DNA of 12,637 nucleotides from an uncultured Clostridia bacterium (GTDB lineage: Bacteria; Bacillota_A; Clostridia; Christensenellales; CAG-138): NCBI GenBank assembly GCA_947302865.1, contig CAMYWS010000019.1:1-12637 (forward strand), given 5' to 3'. Shown here piece by piece: positions 1 to 6,080 of the stretch. A model generated the notes under the pieces. That model was given only the letters and a program-made list of their open reading frames with translations. It was not told where the DNA came from and ran no database searches. A program made the position numbers and the translations under genes. Position 1 is the first letter of the stretch. Every line of letters starts with the position of its first letter.

Positions 1-1076
1 TCGTGCTCGTGCTGCCGTACATCCGCACCGCGCGCGAGGGCGTGCTGCGGCTTGCCGCGCTCCTGGAGCAGTACGGCACCTACGAATCCAACGGGATCGC
101 GTTCAACGACGAAAACGAGATCTGGTGGATGGAGACGATCGGCGGGCATCACTGGATGGCAAAGCGCGTGCCGGACGACGTCGTGGTCGTCATGCCCAAT
201 CAGTTCGGCATGGACAGCTTCGATCTCGACGACGCGTTCGGAAAGCAGGAGGCGCATCTCTGCTCAAAGGACCTCCGTGAATTCATTGCGGCGCATCATC
301 TCGACAGCAATCAGAACGGCGCGTTCAACCCGCGGCTCGTCTTCGGCTCGCATTCCGATCAGGATCACGTGTACAACACGCCGCGCGCGTGGTACATGGG
401 CAGATACCTTGCGCCGCGCACATACCGCTGGGACGGTCCGGACGCGGATTTCACGCCCGAAAGCGACGACATTCCGTGGAGCTTCGTGCCGGAACGGAAG
501 ATCGCGGTCGAGGAGGTCAAGGAGCTGTTGAGCTCCAACTATCAGGGCACGCCGTATAATCCGTATCTGAATCACGACACCGGCGTGCGCGGCAAGTACC
601 GCTCGATCGGCATCAACCGCACGGGCGTGACCTCGGTCTGTCAGATCCGCCCCGACGCGCCGGACTGCTCGAAGGGTCTCGAATGGATCTGCTTCGGCTC
701 CACGACCTTCGACGCGCTGCTGCCGGTCTATCCGAACGTACCGAAAATGCCGAAGTATCTTTCCGACGTCACGCTCGACGCCTCGACGGAGAATTTTTAC
801 TGGGCGAGCCGCCTGATCGGCGCGATGGCGGATCACAGCTATAACCAGTGTGCGCAGATCGTGACGCGATACCAGAACGCGGTGCTGACCGAGGGAAGAA
901 AGCGCATCCTCGAATACGATGCGAAGATCGCGGAGACCGGTGACGTTTCCCTTTGCGCCGAAGCGAACGAAAAGCTTGCGGCAATGGCAAAGGAGCAGAC
1001 CGACAAGGCGCTCACCGCCGTGCTGCACGAATCCAGCGTCACCATGAAGAACGGCTACAACAGAGCAGACAACTGA
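1..1076 (+). CDS. C69-family dipeptidase, 3' part (5' end outside window)
   Basis: This is the C-terminal part (about 358 codons) of a peptidase family C69 (PepD-like) dipeptidase, an N-terminal-nucleophile hydrolase that cleaves dipeptides. The frame is open to the left edge, so the GTG at position 3 is internal and not a start. Family members are usually about 450-550 residues, so roughly 100-150 residues are missing, including the catalytic N-terminal Cys. Visible family features are the stretch NENEIWWMETIGGHHW-like (here beginning DENEIWWME), the following VPDDVVVVMPNQF, and the downstream pattern with YNPYLNHD and GINRTGVTSVCQIRPD. The C-terminus is the usual helical region rich in Lys, Glu and Ala. 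The gene ends in TGA at 1074-1076 and is followed by a hairpin terminator. It converges on the cotJ operon and has no functional link to it. Family assignment is from recognised sequence patterns; substrate preference cannot be told. Confidence 0.88.
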   Translation, partial: VLVLPYIRTAREGVLRLAALLEQYGTYESNGIAFNDENEIWWMETIGGHHWMAKRVPDDVVVVMPNQFGMDSFDLDDAFGKQEAHLCSKDLREFIAAHHLDSNQNGAFNPRLVFGSHSDQDHVYNTPRAWYMGRYLAPRTYRWDGPDADFTPESDDIPWSFVPERKIAVEEVKELLSSNYQGTPYNPYLNHDTGVRGKYRSIGINRTGVTSVCQIRPDAPDCSKGLEWICFGSTTFDALLPVYPNVPKMPKYLSDVTLDASTENFYWASRLIGAMADHSYNQCAQIVTRYQNAVLTEGRKRILEYDAKIAETGDVSLCAEANEKLAAMAKEQTDKALTAVLHESSVTMKNGYNRADN

Positions 1077-1090
1077 TCAACAGGCAAAAG

Positions 1091-1120
1091 AAAGGGACTG
1101 CTTCCCGGCAGTCCTTTTTT
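1091..1120 (+). terminator. Rho-independent terminator of the dipeptidase gene
   Basis: GGACTGC (1095-1101), a 6-base loop and GCAGTCC (1108-1114) are followed by TTTTTT at 1115-1120. AAA at 1091-1093 extends the stem against the T run, so it may also work in reverse for the convergent cotJC gene, which ends at 1124. Confidence 0.88.
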
Positions 1121-1123
1121 GCG

Positions 1124-1723
1124 TCAATAACGCCGTCTTGTGCAGCGGCAGCTCGGCGTACTGCGGCCGTTTTTGATCGCCTGCATGATCTCGAGACATT
1201 CGCCGAAGCGCTGATAGTGTACGACCTCGCGCTCGCGCAGGAAGTACAGCGGCTCGATGATCTGGCTGTTGTTCGTCATGTTCATGAGATGCTCATAGGT
1301 CGCCCGCGCCTTCTGCTCGGCTGCCATGTCTTCGGACAGGTCCGCGATCGGATCGCCGGTGCAGGCGATGTACGAGGACGTGAAAGGCACGCCGTTCGGG
1401 TCGGCGGGGAAGACGCCGTTTCCGTGCATGACGTAATATCCGTCCAGTCCCGCTGCGGTGAGCTCTTCGAGGGTCGCGCCCTGCATGCACTGCGTGATCA
1501 TCGTCGCGATCATCTCCCAGTGCGCGATCTCCTCGGTACCGATATCGGTGAGCGTCGCGCGGATGCGGTCGTCGGGCATGGAGTAGCGCTGGGTCAGGTA
1601 GCGGAGCCCCGCGCCGAGCTCGGAGTCCGGGCCGCCGTACTGCGCCATGAGAAGCTTCGCCATCCGCGGGTCGGGTCTGGTGATGCGGACGGGGTATTCG
1701 AGTCGTTTTTCATAGATCCACAT
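1124..1723 (-). CDS. cotJC: CotJC spore coat protein, manganese-catalase family
   Basis: The 199-residue product belongs to the CotJC / manganese catalase family, ferritin-like di-metal proteins found in the spore coat and thought to detoxify peroxide. The N-terminus (MWIYEKRLEYPV, then QYGGPDSELGA and LRYLTQRYSMP) is typical of CotJC. Candidate di-manganese ligands are all present: E35, E65 and H68 in GTEEIAHWE, E136 in AAEQKAR and H169 in EREVVHYQRF. E136 and H169 are 33 residues apart, as are E148 and H181 of Lactobacillus plantarum catalase. E166 matches the outer-sphere Glu. Length is normal for CotJC and shorter than true manganese catalases. The start is set by AAGGAGG 7 bases upstream, which overlaps the cotJB stop codon (12 bases between genes). 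It is the last gene of cotJABC. Retained ligands suggest activity (inference). Confidence 0.95.
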   Translation of the reverse strand: MWIYEKRLEYPVRITRPDPRMAKLLMAQYGGPDSELGAGLRYLTQRYSMPDDRIRATLTDIGTEEIAHWEMIATMITQCMQGATLEELTAAGLDGYYVMHGNGVFPADPNGVPFTSSYIACTGDPIADLSEDMAAEQKARATYEHLMNMTNNSQIIEPLYFLREREVVHYQRFGECLEIMQAIKNGRSTPSCRCTRRRY

Positions 1724-1735
1724 AAGCTTGCCTCC

Positions 1736-1987
1736 TTAGTTCTGCCACGGCCATTTCTGGTAGACCCAGCTTCCGGCGGCGTGCGCACTGCTGCCGAAGT
1801 TTTCGAGCGGACCGAAGCGTTCGGTGTATTCCGTGCAAAGACGGCCGAGCGTTTCCGCGTAGGCGTTGAAATCGTTCGCCGCGTCGGGATCCTCGGGATG
1901 GGTGTCAAGATAGAGCTGCAGTTCGACGAGCGCGAAGCGCACCTCGCCGATCTTCTGCAGAAGCGCCTGTTCGGTATAGTCTGTCAT
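1736..1987 (-). CDS. cotJB: CotJB spore coat protein
   Basis: An 83-residue protein of the CotJB family, a small coat component encoded between CotJA and CotJC in Bacillus and Clostridia and needed with CotJC for coat assembly. Recognisable features are the N-terminal helix with LLQKIGEVRFALVELQLYLD, the DTHPEDPDAANDFNAY segment, and a C-terminus ending in WVYQKWPWQN, which matches the family's usual ending of W..PWPW type. The ATG at 1985-1987 lies one base after the cotJA stop and is preceded by GGGAGG, which sits inside the end of cotJA, so translation is probably coupled. A much longer upstream-extended frame exists (to 2248), but it would overlap cotJA almost completely and has no matching ribosome site, so the short start is chosen. 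Confidence 0.92.
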   Translation of the reverse strand: MTDYTEQALLQKIGEVRFALVELQLYLDTHPEDPDAANDFNAYAETLGRLCTEYTERFGPLENFGSSAHAAGSWVYQKWPWQN

Positions 1988-1988
1988 A

Positions 1989-2261
1989 TTACGCCTCCCT
2001 GTTTCTTGAGGTCGGATATTCGGAGACAAGCTCCGGGAAAAGCGTGCCGCGGGAGAGGGCTTCGCAGGGACAGTAGCCCGCGCGGTACAACTGATTCGGG
2101 AAATAAACGGTCGCGAGCGCACAGCCCCCGATGCCCGCCGTGCCGCAGGAATTGCCCGCGGAGACGGTTCCTGCCGGCACGACGTTGTCGACCGCGACGG
2201 GATCGACGGCGGGGATGCGGTCCGTAAAGCAGCATCCGCCGTTTGCATAGGATTGTTGCAT
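1989..2261 (-). CDS. cotJA: CotJA spore coat protein
   Basis: A 90-residue CotJA-family coat-associated protein and first gene of cotJABC. The conserved core is near the C-terminus: LATVYFPNQLYRAGY, then CEALSRGTLFPEL. The N-terminal half is low in charge and Cys-rich (CC at 10-11, C39, C47, C64, C66). The start ATG (2259-2261) has AAGGAGG 7 bases upstream; a longer frame to 2339 is rejected because it lacks such a site. In Bacillus subtilis cotJ is transcribed by sigma-E in the mother cell. Here, about 40 bases upstream on the - strand, a CATAACAG sequence could be the -10 of such a promoter, but no clear -35 is visible, so I do not list the promoter separately. Confidence 0.93.
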   Translation of the reverse strand: MQQSYANGGCCFTDRIPAVDPVAVDNVVPAGTVSAGNSCGTAGIGGCALATVYFPNQLYRAGYCPCEALSRGTLFPELVSEYPTSRNREA

Positions 2262-2334
2262 GGTCTTTCCTCCTTGGTTCTTTACTGTTATGGTATTGTT
2301 TTTTGCCGAAAAGTGTGCGTATCCATGCCAGAAG

Positions 2335-2385
2335 GGCAATTCACGACGGCTCCGCCGTCAATTCACGCGCCGTCAGGCGCAATTC
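2335..2385. repeat. CAATTCAC-spaced hairpin array (short)
   Basis: Two perfect small hairpins, GACGGC-tcc-GCCGTC (2345-2359) and GCGCC-gtca-GGCGC (2367-2380), are separated and bordered by near-identical spacers: CAATTCAC, CAATTCAC and CAATTCAT. The plan (short variable hairpin, constant 7-8 base spacer) is the same as in the larger array at 11648-11818, but with a different spacer word. Confidence 0.7.
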
Positions 2386-2418
2386 ATCCCCCTCATCCGC
2401 CTCGCTTACGCTTCGGCA

Positions 2419-2438
2419 CCTTCCCCCCAGGGGGAAGG
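2419..2438. repeat. CCTTCCCCC inverted repeat
   Basis: CCTTCCCCC (2419-2427) and GGGGGAAGG (2430-2438) form a perfect 9-base-pair stem with a 2-base centre. The preceding CTCATCCGCCTCGCTTACGC stretch and this stem resemble dispersed intergenic repeats common in gut Clostridia. That resemblance is from memory and not tested. Confidence 0.6.
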
Positions 2439-2464
2439 CGTTGTTGGCGCGAACGGACCCGTAG

Positions 2465-2483
2465 GGGCGGATATTATCCGCCC
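2465..2483. repeat. GGGCGGATA palindrome
   Basis: GGGCGGATA (2465-2473), one T, and TATCCGCCC (2475-2483) form a perfect 9-base dyad. It is preceded by CCGTAGGGG, whose complement CCCCTACGG occurs at about 2567-2575, so both could be parts of one larger mobile or repeat element of about 120 bases. Confidence 0.6.
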
Positions 2484-2609
2484 GCCGTAGAAACATGTCA
2501 GCGGAACGGGAAGATGAATCCACTTCGTTACATAGGCAGATCGCGCGCTTCCCGCGCGTACCATCTTCCCCTACGGATTGTGTTACAAACACCCCGTGTG
2601 TGTAGCAGC

Positions 2610-2636
2610 GTAGACATTGTAGACAATGTAGACAAA
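2610..2636. repeat. GTAGAC array, 9-base period (left arm)
   Basis: Three head-to-tail units start at 2610, 2619 and 2628: GTAGACATT, GTAGACAAT, GTAGACAAA. A decayed unit (GTAGCAGC) precedes them at 2602. The array is inverted relative to the one at 2737-2769. Confidence 0.88.
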
Positions 2637-2736
2637 CATTTCCGTCATGCGCCATACGGTTATTTGACTGCGCCGAAATTCTTCTGACAGGAATAACGTA
2701 TTATATGATTATGATATATAAAGATTTATCTTATCT

Positions 2737-2772
2737 GTCTACAATGTCTACGTTGTCTACATTGTCTACACG
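2737..2772. repeat. GTCTAC array, 9-base period (right arm)
   Basis: Four units start at 2737, 2746, 2755 and 2764: GTCTACAAT, GTCTACGTT, GTCTACATT, GTCTACACG. They are the reverse complement of the left array. Perfect matches between arms include 17 bases (2609-2625 with 2736-2752) and, in another register, 18 bases (2618-2635 with 2753-2770). The arms enclose about 100 bases, largely AT-rich. Confidence 0.88.
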
Positions 2773-2937
2773 TTACAGGGGTTCTTTTGCTGTCGCTTTA
2801 CACAATATAATCCCTCGCTTTGTTTGTGAAGGATCCGATTTATCACGTTTCGGACTGTTCGGAAACAATACGCCGACGCCTTTCTGTTTGAGCTTCCCGA
2901 GCGTGGGTGCGATATCCGCCTTACCCGAAATGTCCAT
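2773..2937 (-). pseudogene. Possible coding remnant or small unknown ORF (54 codons)
   Basis: On the - strand the frame closing with TAA at 2773-2775 is open back to a TAG at 3010-3012. Its first ATG is at 2937, giving 54 residues: starting MDISGKADIAPTLGKLKQKG, then a basic, Pro- and Ser-containing middle (PNSPKRDKSDPSQTK) and a short end. The amino-acid make-up and moderately GC-rich third positions look more protein-like than the other frames here. No ribosome site precedes the ATG, no family is recognised, and the frame runs up to the GTCTAC array. It may be a fragment of a dispersed element, a degraded gene or chance. No function is proposed. Confidence 0.2.
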
Positions 2938-3031
2938 CCCGCGCAGAATGTCGCAGGACAGGAACCGCTTTTTACACGTTCTTTTCGCGGGCGGAGGCGC
3001 ATAATCTGTCTAAACAGGACGGAGGTCGGCT

Positions 3032-3304
3032 ATGTCGATGGAACTGATGGAAAGAGAGAGGAGAGGGATGCGGATGCTGTTTTCGGAACTGAAATGCAGG
3101 GAGGTCATCAACGTATGCACGGGGGAGCGGTACGGGAACGTGTGCGATCTCGCGTTCGACCCGTGCAGCGGCGAGGTGCAGGCGATCGTCGTGCCCGGCG
3201 CGCCGCGCGTGTTCGGACTGCTGAAAGGCAGGGAGGGAACGGTGATCCCGTTTTCAAAGATTAAAAAATGGGGCGAGGACGTGATCCTTGTGGAGATGCC
3301 GTAA
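3032..3304 (+). CDS. YlmC/YmxH-family sporulation-associated protein (PRC-barrel)
   Basis: A 90-residue PRC-barrel-like protein of the YlmC/YmxH family, small proteins kept next to sporulation or division genes in Bacillota and of unclear biochemical role. The conserved core is FSELKCREVINVCTGERYG, then GNVCDLAFDP, GEVQAIVVPG, and a C-terminal VIPFSKIKKWGEDVILVE. The called ATG has GGAGG 6 bases upstream. A second ATG at 3068 has its own GAGGAGAGGG and would give a 78-residue protein starting nearer the family's usual N-terminus, so the true start is uncertain. The first 12 residues are Arg- and Glu-rich and not conserved in the family as I know it. It lies about 170 bases upstream of nrdR. 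No clear sigma-A promoter precedes it; CATAAT at 3000-3005 lacks a good -35. Confidence 0.88.
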   Translation: MSMELMERERRGMRMLFSELKCREVINVCTGERYGNVCDLAFDPCSGEVQAIVVPGAPRVFGLLKGREGTVIPFSKIKKWGEDVILVEMP

Positions 3305-3347
3305 TTTGAACAATTCGTAAATTCGCGTGCGCGCGGGACGCAGCCGC

Positions 3348-3376
3348 ATGACACGCGGCGTTTCATATGGTATACT
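3348..3376 (+). promoter_or_regulatory. Sigma-A promoter of nrdR-pgeF
   Basis: ATGACA (3348-3353), a 17-base spacer and TATACT (3371-3376), with TGG directly before the -10 (extended -10). The -35 lies in the loop of a CCGC/GCGG stem that might act as a weak end for the preceding gene. Confidence 0.8.
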
Positions 3377-3408
3377 GTTCTATCATGGAAGTATTATAAG
3401 TACCCGGA

Positions 3409-3450
3409 CGGACTGTCGGAAAAAGGTCTGACCCCTTATGCGGCAGTCTG
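3409..3450 (+). other. Hairpin in the nrdR leader
   Basis: CGGACTGTCG (3409-3418) can pair over 10 positions, two of them G-U, with CGGCAGTCTG (3441-3450). The loop itself holds AAGG...CCTT. It lies between the promoter and the nrdR ribosome site (3457-3465). There is no T run after it, so it is not a terminator. Possible leader control or chance. Confidence 0.4.
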
Positions 3451-3473
3451 ATCATAAAAGGAGGACAAACCCT

Positions 3474-3929
3474 ATGAAATGCCGGTATTGCGGAGGAACG
3501 GACAGCAAGGTCATCGACTCCCGCCCGAACGAGGACGGAAGCGCGATTCGCCGCCGCAGGGAATGCATCGGCTGCGGACGCAGGTTCACCACGTGGGAGC
3601 GCATCGAGGAGAATCCGGTCATGGTCGTGAAGCGCGACGGACGGCGCGAGCCGTTCGAGCGCGAGAAGGTCGCGATCGGCATCCGCAAGGCGTGCGAGAA
3701 GCGCCCGATCCCCGCGGACGTGCAGAACCGTCTGGTCGACGAGATCTGCCGCGAGATCAATAACTCGCTGGATTCCGAGATCTCGACGAAGGAGATCGGA
3801 GAGATGGTCATGAAAAAGCTCCGTGACGTGGACGAGGTCGCGTACGTGCGCTTCGCGTCCGTGTACCGCGAGTTCAAGGACACGCAGACCTTCATGAAGG
3901 AGCTGCAGCGGCTTCTGGACGAGAAATGA
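3474..3929 (+). CDS. nrdR: Transcriptional repressor NrdR
   Basis: A 151-residue NrdR, the ATP/dATP-sensing zinc-finger repressor of ribonucleotide reductase genes, acting on NrdR boxes in the cytoplasm. The N-terminal zinc ribbon has C3, C6, C31 and C34 (MKCRYCGG and RECIGCGRRF), with the basic DNA-binding segment IRRRREC. The ATP-cone follows from about residue 49 to 139, starting VVKRDGRREPF. Length is normal for the family. The ATG at 3474 is chosen because AAAAGGAGG lies 8 bases upstream and NrdR proteins begin MKCP/RYC; the in-frame ATG at 3438 would add 12 non-conserved residues. The stop codon overlaps the pgeF start (ATGA). No ribonucleotide reductase gene is in the window. Confidence 0.98.
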   Translation: MKCRYCGGTDSKVIDSRPNEDGSAIRRRRECIGCGRRFTTWERIEENPVMVVKRDGRREPFEREKVAIGIRKACEKRPIPADVQNRLVDEICREINNSLDSEISTKEIGEMVMKKLRDVDEVAYVRFASVYREFKDTQTFMKELQRLLDEK

Positions 3930-4789
3930 CGCGCGAAGAATTCATCCGCATCTATCGCTCGATCGTCCCGGAGCACGCGTATCGGGAAGTCAACGGCGTC
4001 GGTATCTATACGATCCCGGCGTTTTCGGCGTATCCGGGCATCGACCACGGCTTTTCGGCGCGCACGGGCGGCGTATCCGAGGGCTGTTTCTCCTCGCTGA
4101 ACCTGAGCTTTACCCGTCCCGAGCAGCGCGAGAACGTGATGGAGAACTACCGCATCTTCTGTAAAGCTGCGGAGATCCCCCTGGACAGCATGGTCATGGA
4201 CGCCTACGAGCACGGAACGACGGTGCTGTGCGTGAACCGGTTCGACTGCCGCAGAGGGTATGACCGCGAGCCGCTGCCCGCCTGCGACGGACTTGTGACC
4301 GACGACCCGGCAGTCACGCTGATCACGGGGCATGCCGACTGCATGGCGTTCTACTTCTACGATCCCGTAAAGCGCGGCATCGGCCTTTGCCACGCGGGCT
4401 GGCGCGGCGCGCTGAACCGCATCGGCGCGGAGGTCATCAGGACGATGCAGTCCGCCTGCGGTTCGGACCCGAAGGACATCGTGTGCGGCGTGGGACCTTC
4501 GATCTGCCCGAAGTGCTTCGAGGTCGGCGACGACGTGGCGGAGAGCTTCGAGACCGCGTTCCCGCAGTGCGATCTTCGCGGCGTCAACGCGAGGGGAAAG
4601 GCGACGGTCGACCTCTGGCAGGTCGCGGCGGCGCAGTTTTCGGAGTGCGGGATCCTGCCCGAACACATCCATCTGATGGGCGTCTGCACGTTCGAGGACG
4701 GGCGGCTGTACTCGCACCGGCGCGACAAGGGAAGGACCGGCGGCATGGCGGCGTATCTTCGGCTGCTTTCCGAATCAGGAAACGGTTGA
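3926..4789 (+). CDS. pgeF: PgeF/YlmD-type multicopper-oxidase-fold purine nucleoside enzyme
   Basis: A 287-residue member of the PgeF / YfiH / LACC1 family. These cytoplasmic enzymes were once called polyphenol oxidases; characterised members are zinc-dependent purine nucleoside phosphorylases/adenosine deaminases, and PgeF also helps correct errors in peptidoglycan precursors. The zinc ligands are visible: H96 in YEHGTTV, C139 in GHADCMA and H156 in CHAGWRG. The C-to-H spacing of 17 equals that in E. coli YfiH. Other signatures are the FSARTGGVSEG entry, VGPSICPKCFEVG and the final CTF...LYSHRRDKGRTGG. The ATG overlaps the nrdR stop by 4 bases, so the pair is co-translated. The same nrdR or ylmC with ylmD pairing is common in Bacillota. 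The promoter of the next gene overlaps its stop codon. Confidence 0.95.
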   Translation: MTREEFIRIYRSIVPEHAYREVNGVGIYTIPAFSAYPGIDHGFSARTGGVSEGCFSSLNLSFTRPEQRENVMENYRIFCKAAEIPLDSMVMDAYEHGTTVLCVNRFDCRRGYDREPLPACDGLVTDDPAVTLITGHADCMAFYFYDPVKRGIGLCHAGWRGALNRIGAEVIRTMQSACGSDPKDIVCGVGPSICPKCFEVGDDVAESFETAFPQCDLRGVNARGKATVDLWQVAAAQFSECGILPEHIHLMGVCTFEDGRLYSHRRDKGRTGGMAAYLRLLSESGNG

Positions 4790-4814
4790 CAAGCGGCGCG
4801 GAAAAGAGTATGAT
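4786..4814 (+). promoter_or_regulatory. Sigma-A promoter of the foldase gene
   Basis: TTGACA (4786-4791), 17 bases, TATGAT (4809-4814). The -35 overlaps the pgeF stop codon (4787-4789), so the foldase gene can be transcribed on its own as well as by read-through. Confidence 0.88.
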
Positions 4815-4850
4815 GCATAGGATTTCATTCCGACTATGAGGAGAAACAAT

Positions 4851-6080
4851 ATGGCAAACGTTTACGGCAAGAAAAAGACAACGCGCAATATCCTGATCGG
4901 TGTGATCGCGGCGCTCGTGATCGCGGCGGTGATCTTCCTCGCGGTTGCGCTGCAGAAGGACGGCGCGGGCATGAACTTCTTCCAGAGAAGCGCGACGGCG
5001 GCGAGCGCGAACGGCGAACGCGCCAGCGTCGCGGAATACAGGGTCATGTACGATATGACCAGCTCGCAGTACGCGAACACAACGCTCACCGACGGACAGC
5101 TCCGCAATCTGCAGGAATACTGCGCGAAGGAACTGCTGAAGCAGAAGGTCTATCCGAAGGAAGCAAAGAAGCTGGGCATCACGCTCACCGACGAACAGAT
5201 CGAAAAGGCGGCGGCGGCAGCCGATCAGCAGATCGAATCGATCAGGAATTACTACGCGCAGAGTCTGATCTCCGAGGGAAACTATTCCAAAGCTGTCCTG
5301 GACAAGCAGGTCGACAGCTACTTCCAGCGTCTCGGCATGAGCAGAAACGCGTACCGCGCGCTGCTCAGGGAGAATGCGGAGGGCGAGTACTACCATCAGG
5401 CGATCCTGGACTACTTCAAGGAGAACGGCAGCGGCATCGAGGAGGATGCGCTGGTCGACTACTACCGCAAGAGCGTCGAAGAGACGATGACGACGGTCGG
5501 CGAGGACGGCACGGAGACCCCGACCTACTCGAACGGCATGTTCTGGAATTACATGATGATGTATCAGGTCGGCTATTCCTCGCCGATGCTGTACGTGCCC
5601 GAGGGCTTCATCTACGTCGATTATATCGAGCTCAAGAAGGAAACGACCGAGGAGGTCGAGGAGATCATCCGTAAGGTCAACGACGGCGAGCTCGACTTTG
5701 ACGAACTGATGCAGTCTCTCGAGAATCAGGACGCGTACAAGGACACGCTGACCGGACCGTATCCGATCGCGGAGAACGACCACAGCGCGCTGTTCACGCC
5801 GCAGGAGCTTTACAACACGGCGGCGGCGCTTGAGATCGGTCAGATCGGTTCCTTCGTTGCGCAGCCGGTGACCGACGACGACGGCAACACGACCGTCACC
5901 GCGTACCTGGTCCGCCGCGCCGAGGGCAACATGTGCTACGACGGCGATCACGGCGTGATCAAGCTCGACTACTTCCCGGGCATCCGCGGCTCCGCGGAGG
6001 AGCAGTACTGGCTCGACCGGTGGCTGTCCGACCTCAGGTACGAGGACATCGTGTACGAGTATAAGGGAGCGCTCGGATGA
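4851..6080 (+). CDS. Membrane-anchored SurA/PrsA-like foldase (degenerate parvulin)
   Basis: A 409-residue protein with a short basic N-terminus (MANVYGKKKTTRN), one membrane helix at about residues 13-34 and no lipobox Cys, so it is probably a bitopic protein facing outward. Residues about 55-200 are helical and Gln/Lys/Tyr-rich, matching a SurA N-terminal chaperone domain (segment LTDGQLRNLQEYC, then LTDEQIEKAAAAADQQI). Residues about 245-365 resemble a diverged parvulin-type prolyl isomerase: FIYVDYIELKKE, a GELDFDELM segment, LEIGQIGSFVAQPV and AYLVRRAEG. The start is ATG 4851, with GAGGAG 7-8 bases upstream; the ATG at 4836 overlaps that site. Its own promoter precedes it, and a 31-codon gene overlaps its stop. 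Two secreted multidomain proteins follow and are plausible clients (inference). Isomerase activity cannot be judged by eye. Confidence 0.8.
   Translation: MANVYGKKKTTRNILIGVIAALVIAAVIFLAVALQKDGAGMNFFQRSATAASANGERASVAEYRVMYDMTSSQYANTTLTDGQLRNLQEYCAKELLKQKVYPKEAKKLGITLTDEQIEKAAAAADQQIESIRNYYAQSLISEGNYSKAVLDKQVDSYFQRLGMSRNAYRALLRENAEGEYYHQAILDYFKENGSGIEEDALVDYYRKSVEETMTTVGEDGTETPTYSNGMFWNYMMMYQVGYSSPMLYVPEGFIYVDYIELKKETTEEVEEIIRKVNDGELDFDELMQSLENQDAYKDTLTGPYPIAENDHSALFTPQELYNTAAALEIGQIGSFVAQPVTDDDGNTTVTAYLVRRAEGNMCYDGDHGVIKLDYFPGIRGSAEEQYWLDRWLSDLRYEDIVYEYKGALG

Larger units (their letters stand above)
2262..3031. other. 770-base gene-free, repeat-rich interval
   Basis: No complete gene with a convincing start and ribosome site is seen between divergent cotJA and the ylmC-like gene. 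From left to right the interval holds the cotJ leader (2262-2330), a CAATTCAC-spaced hairpin pair, a CCTTCCCCC/GGGGGAAGG hairpin, a GGGCGGATA palindrome, a GC-rich block (about 2490-2600), the GTAGAC array, an AT-rich stretch (about 2640-2735), the GTCTAC array, and a possibly degenerate - strand reading frame (2773-3009). Base composition is uneven and unlike the coding regions. It looks like an accumulation of dispersed intergenic elements; in many Bacillota sigE and sigG sit upstream of ylmC-like genes, but they are not here. Confidence 0.7.

Noticed and set aside
953..2227. + strand frame of 424 codons across the cotJ operon
   Set aside because: Runs through a terminator and antisense to cotJC, cotJB and cotJA, all recognised families.
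2297..2312. Sigma-E promoter of cotJABC
   Set aside because: A CATAACAG -10-like sequence is present on the - strand, but no convincing -35 at the right distance, so it is mentioned under cotJA only.
2610..2772. CRISPR array or DnaA-box origin
   Set aside because: Units are 9 bases with 3 variable positions, far too short for CRISPR; the word GTAGAC does not match the DnaA box TTATCCACA, and no dnaA or rep gene is present.
3452..5951. Two long - strand frames opposite nrdR, pgeF and the foldase
   Set aside because: Both are shadows of three well-identified + strand genes; no ribosome sites or domains.
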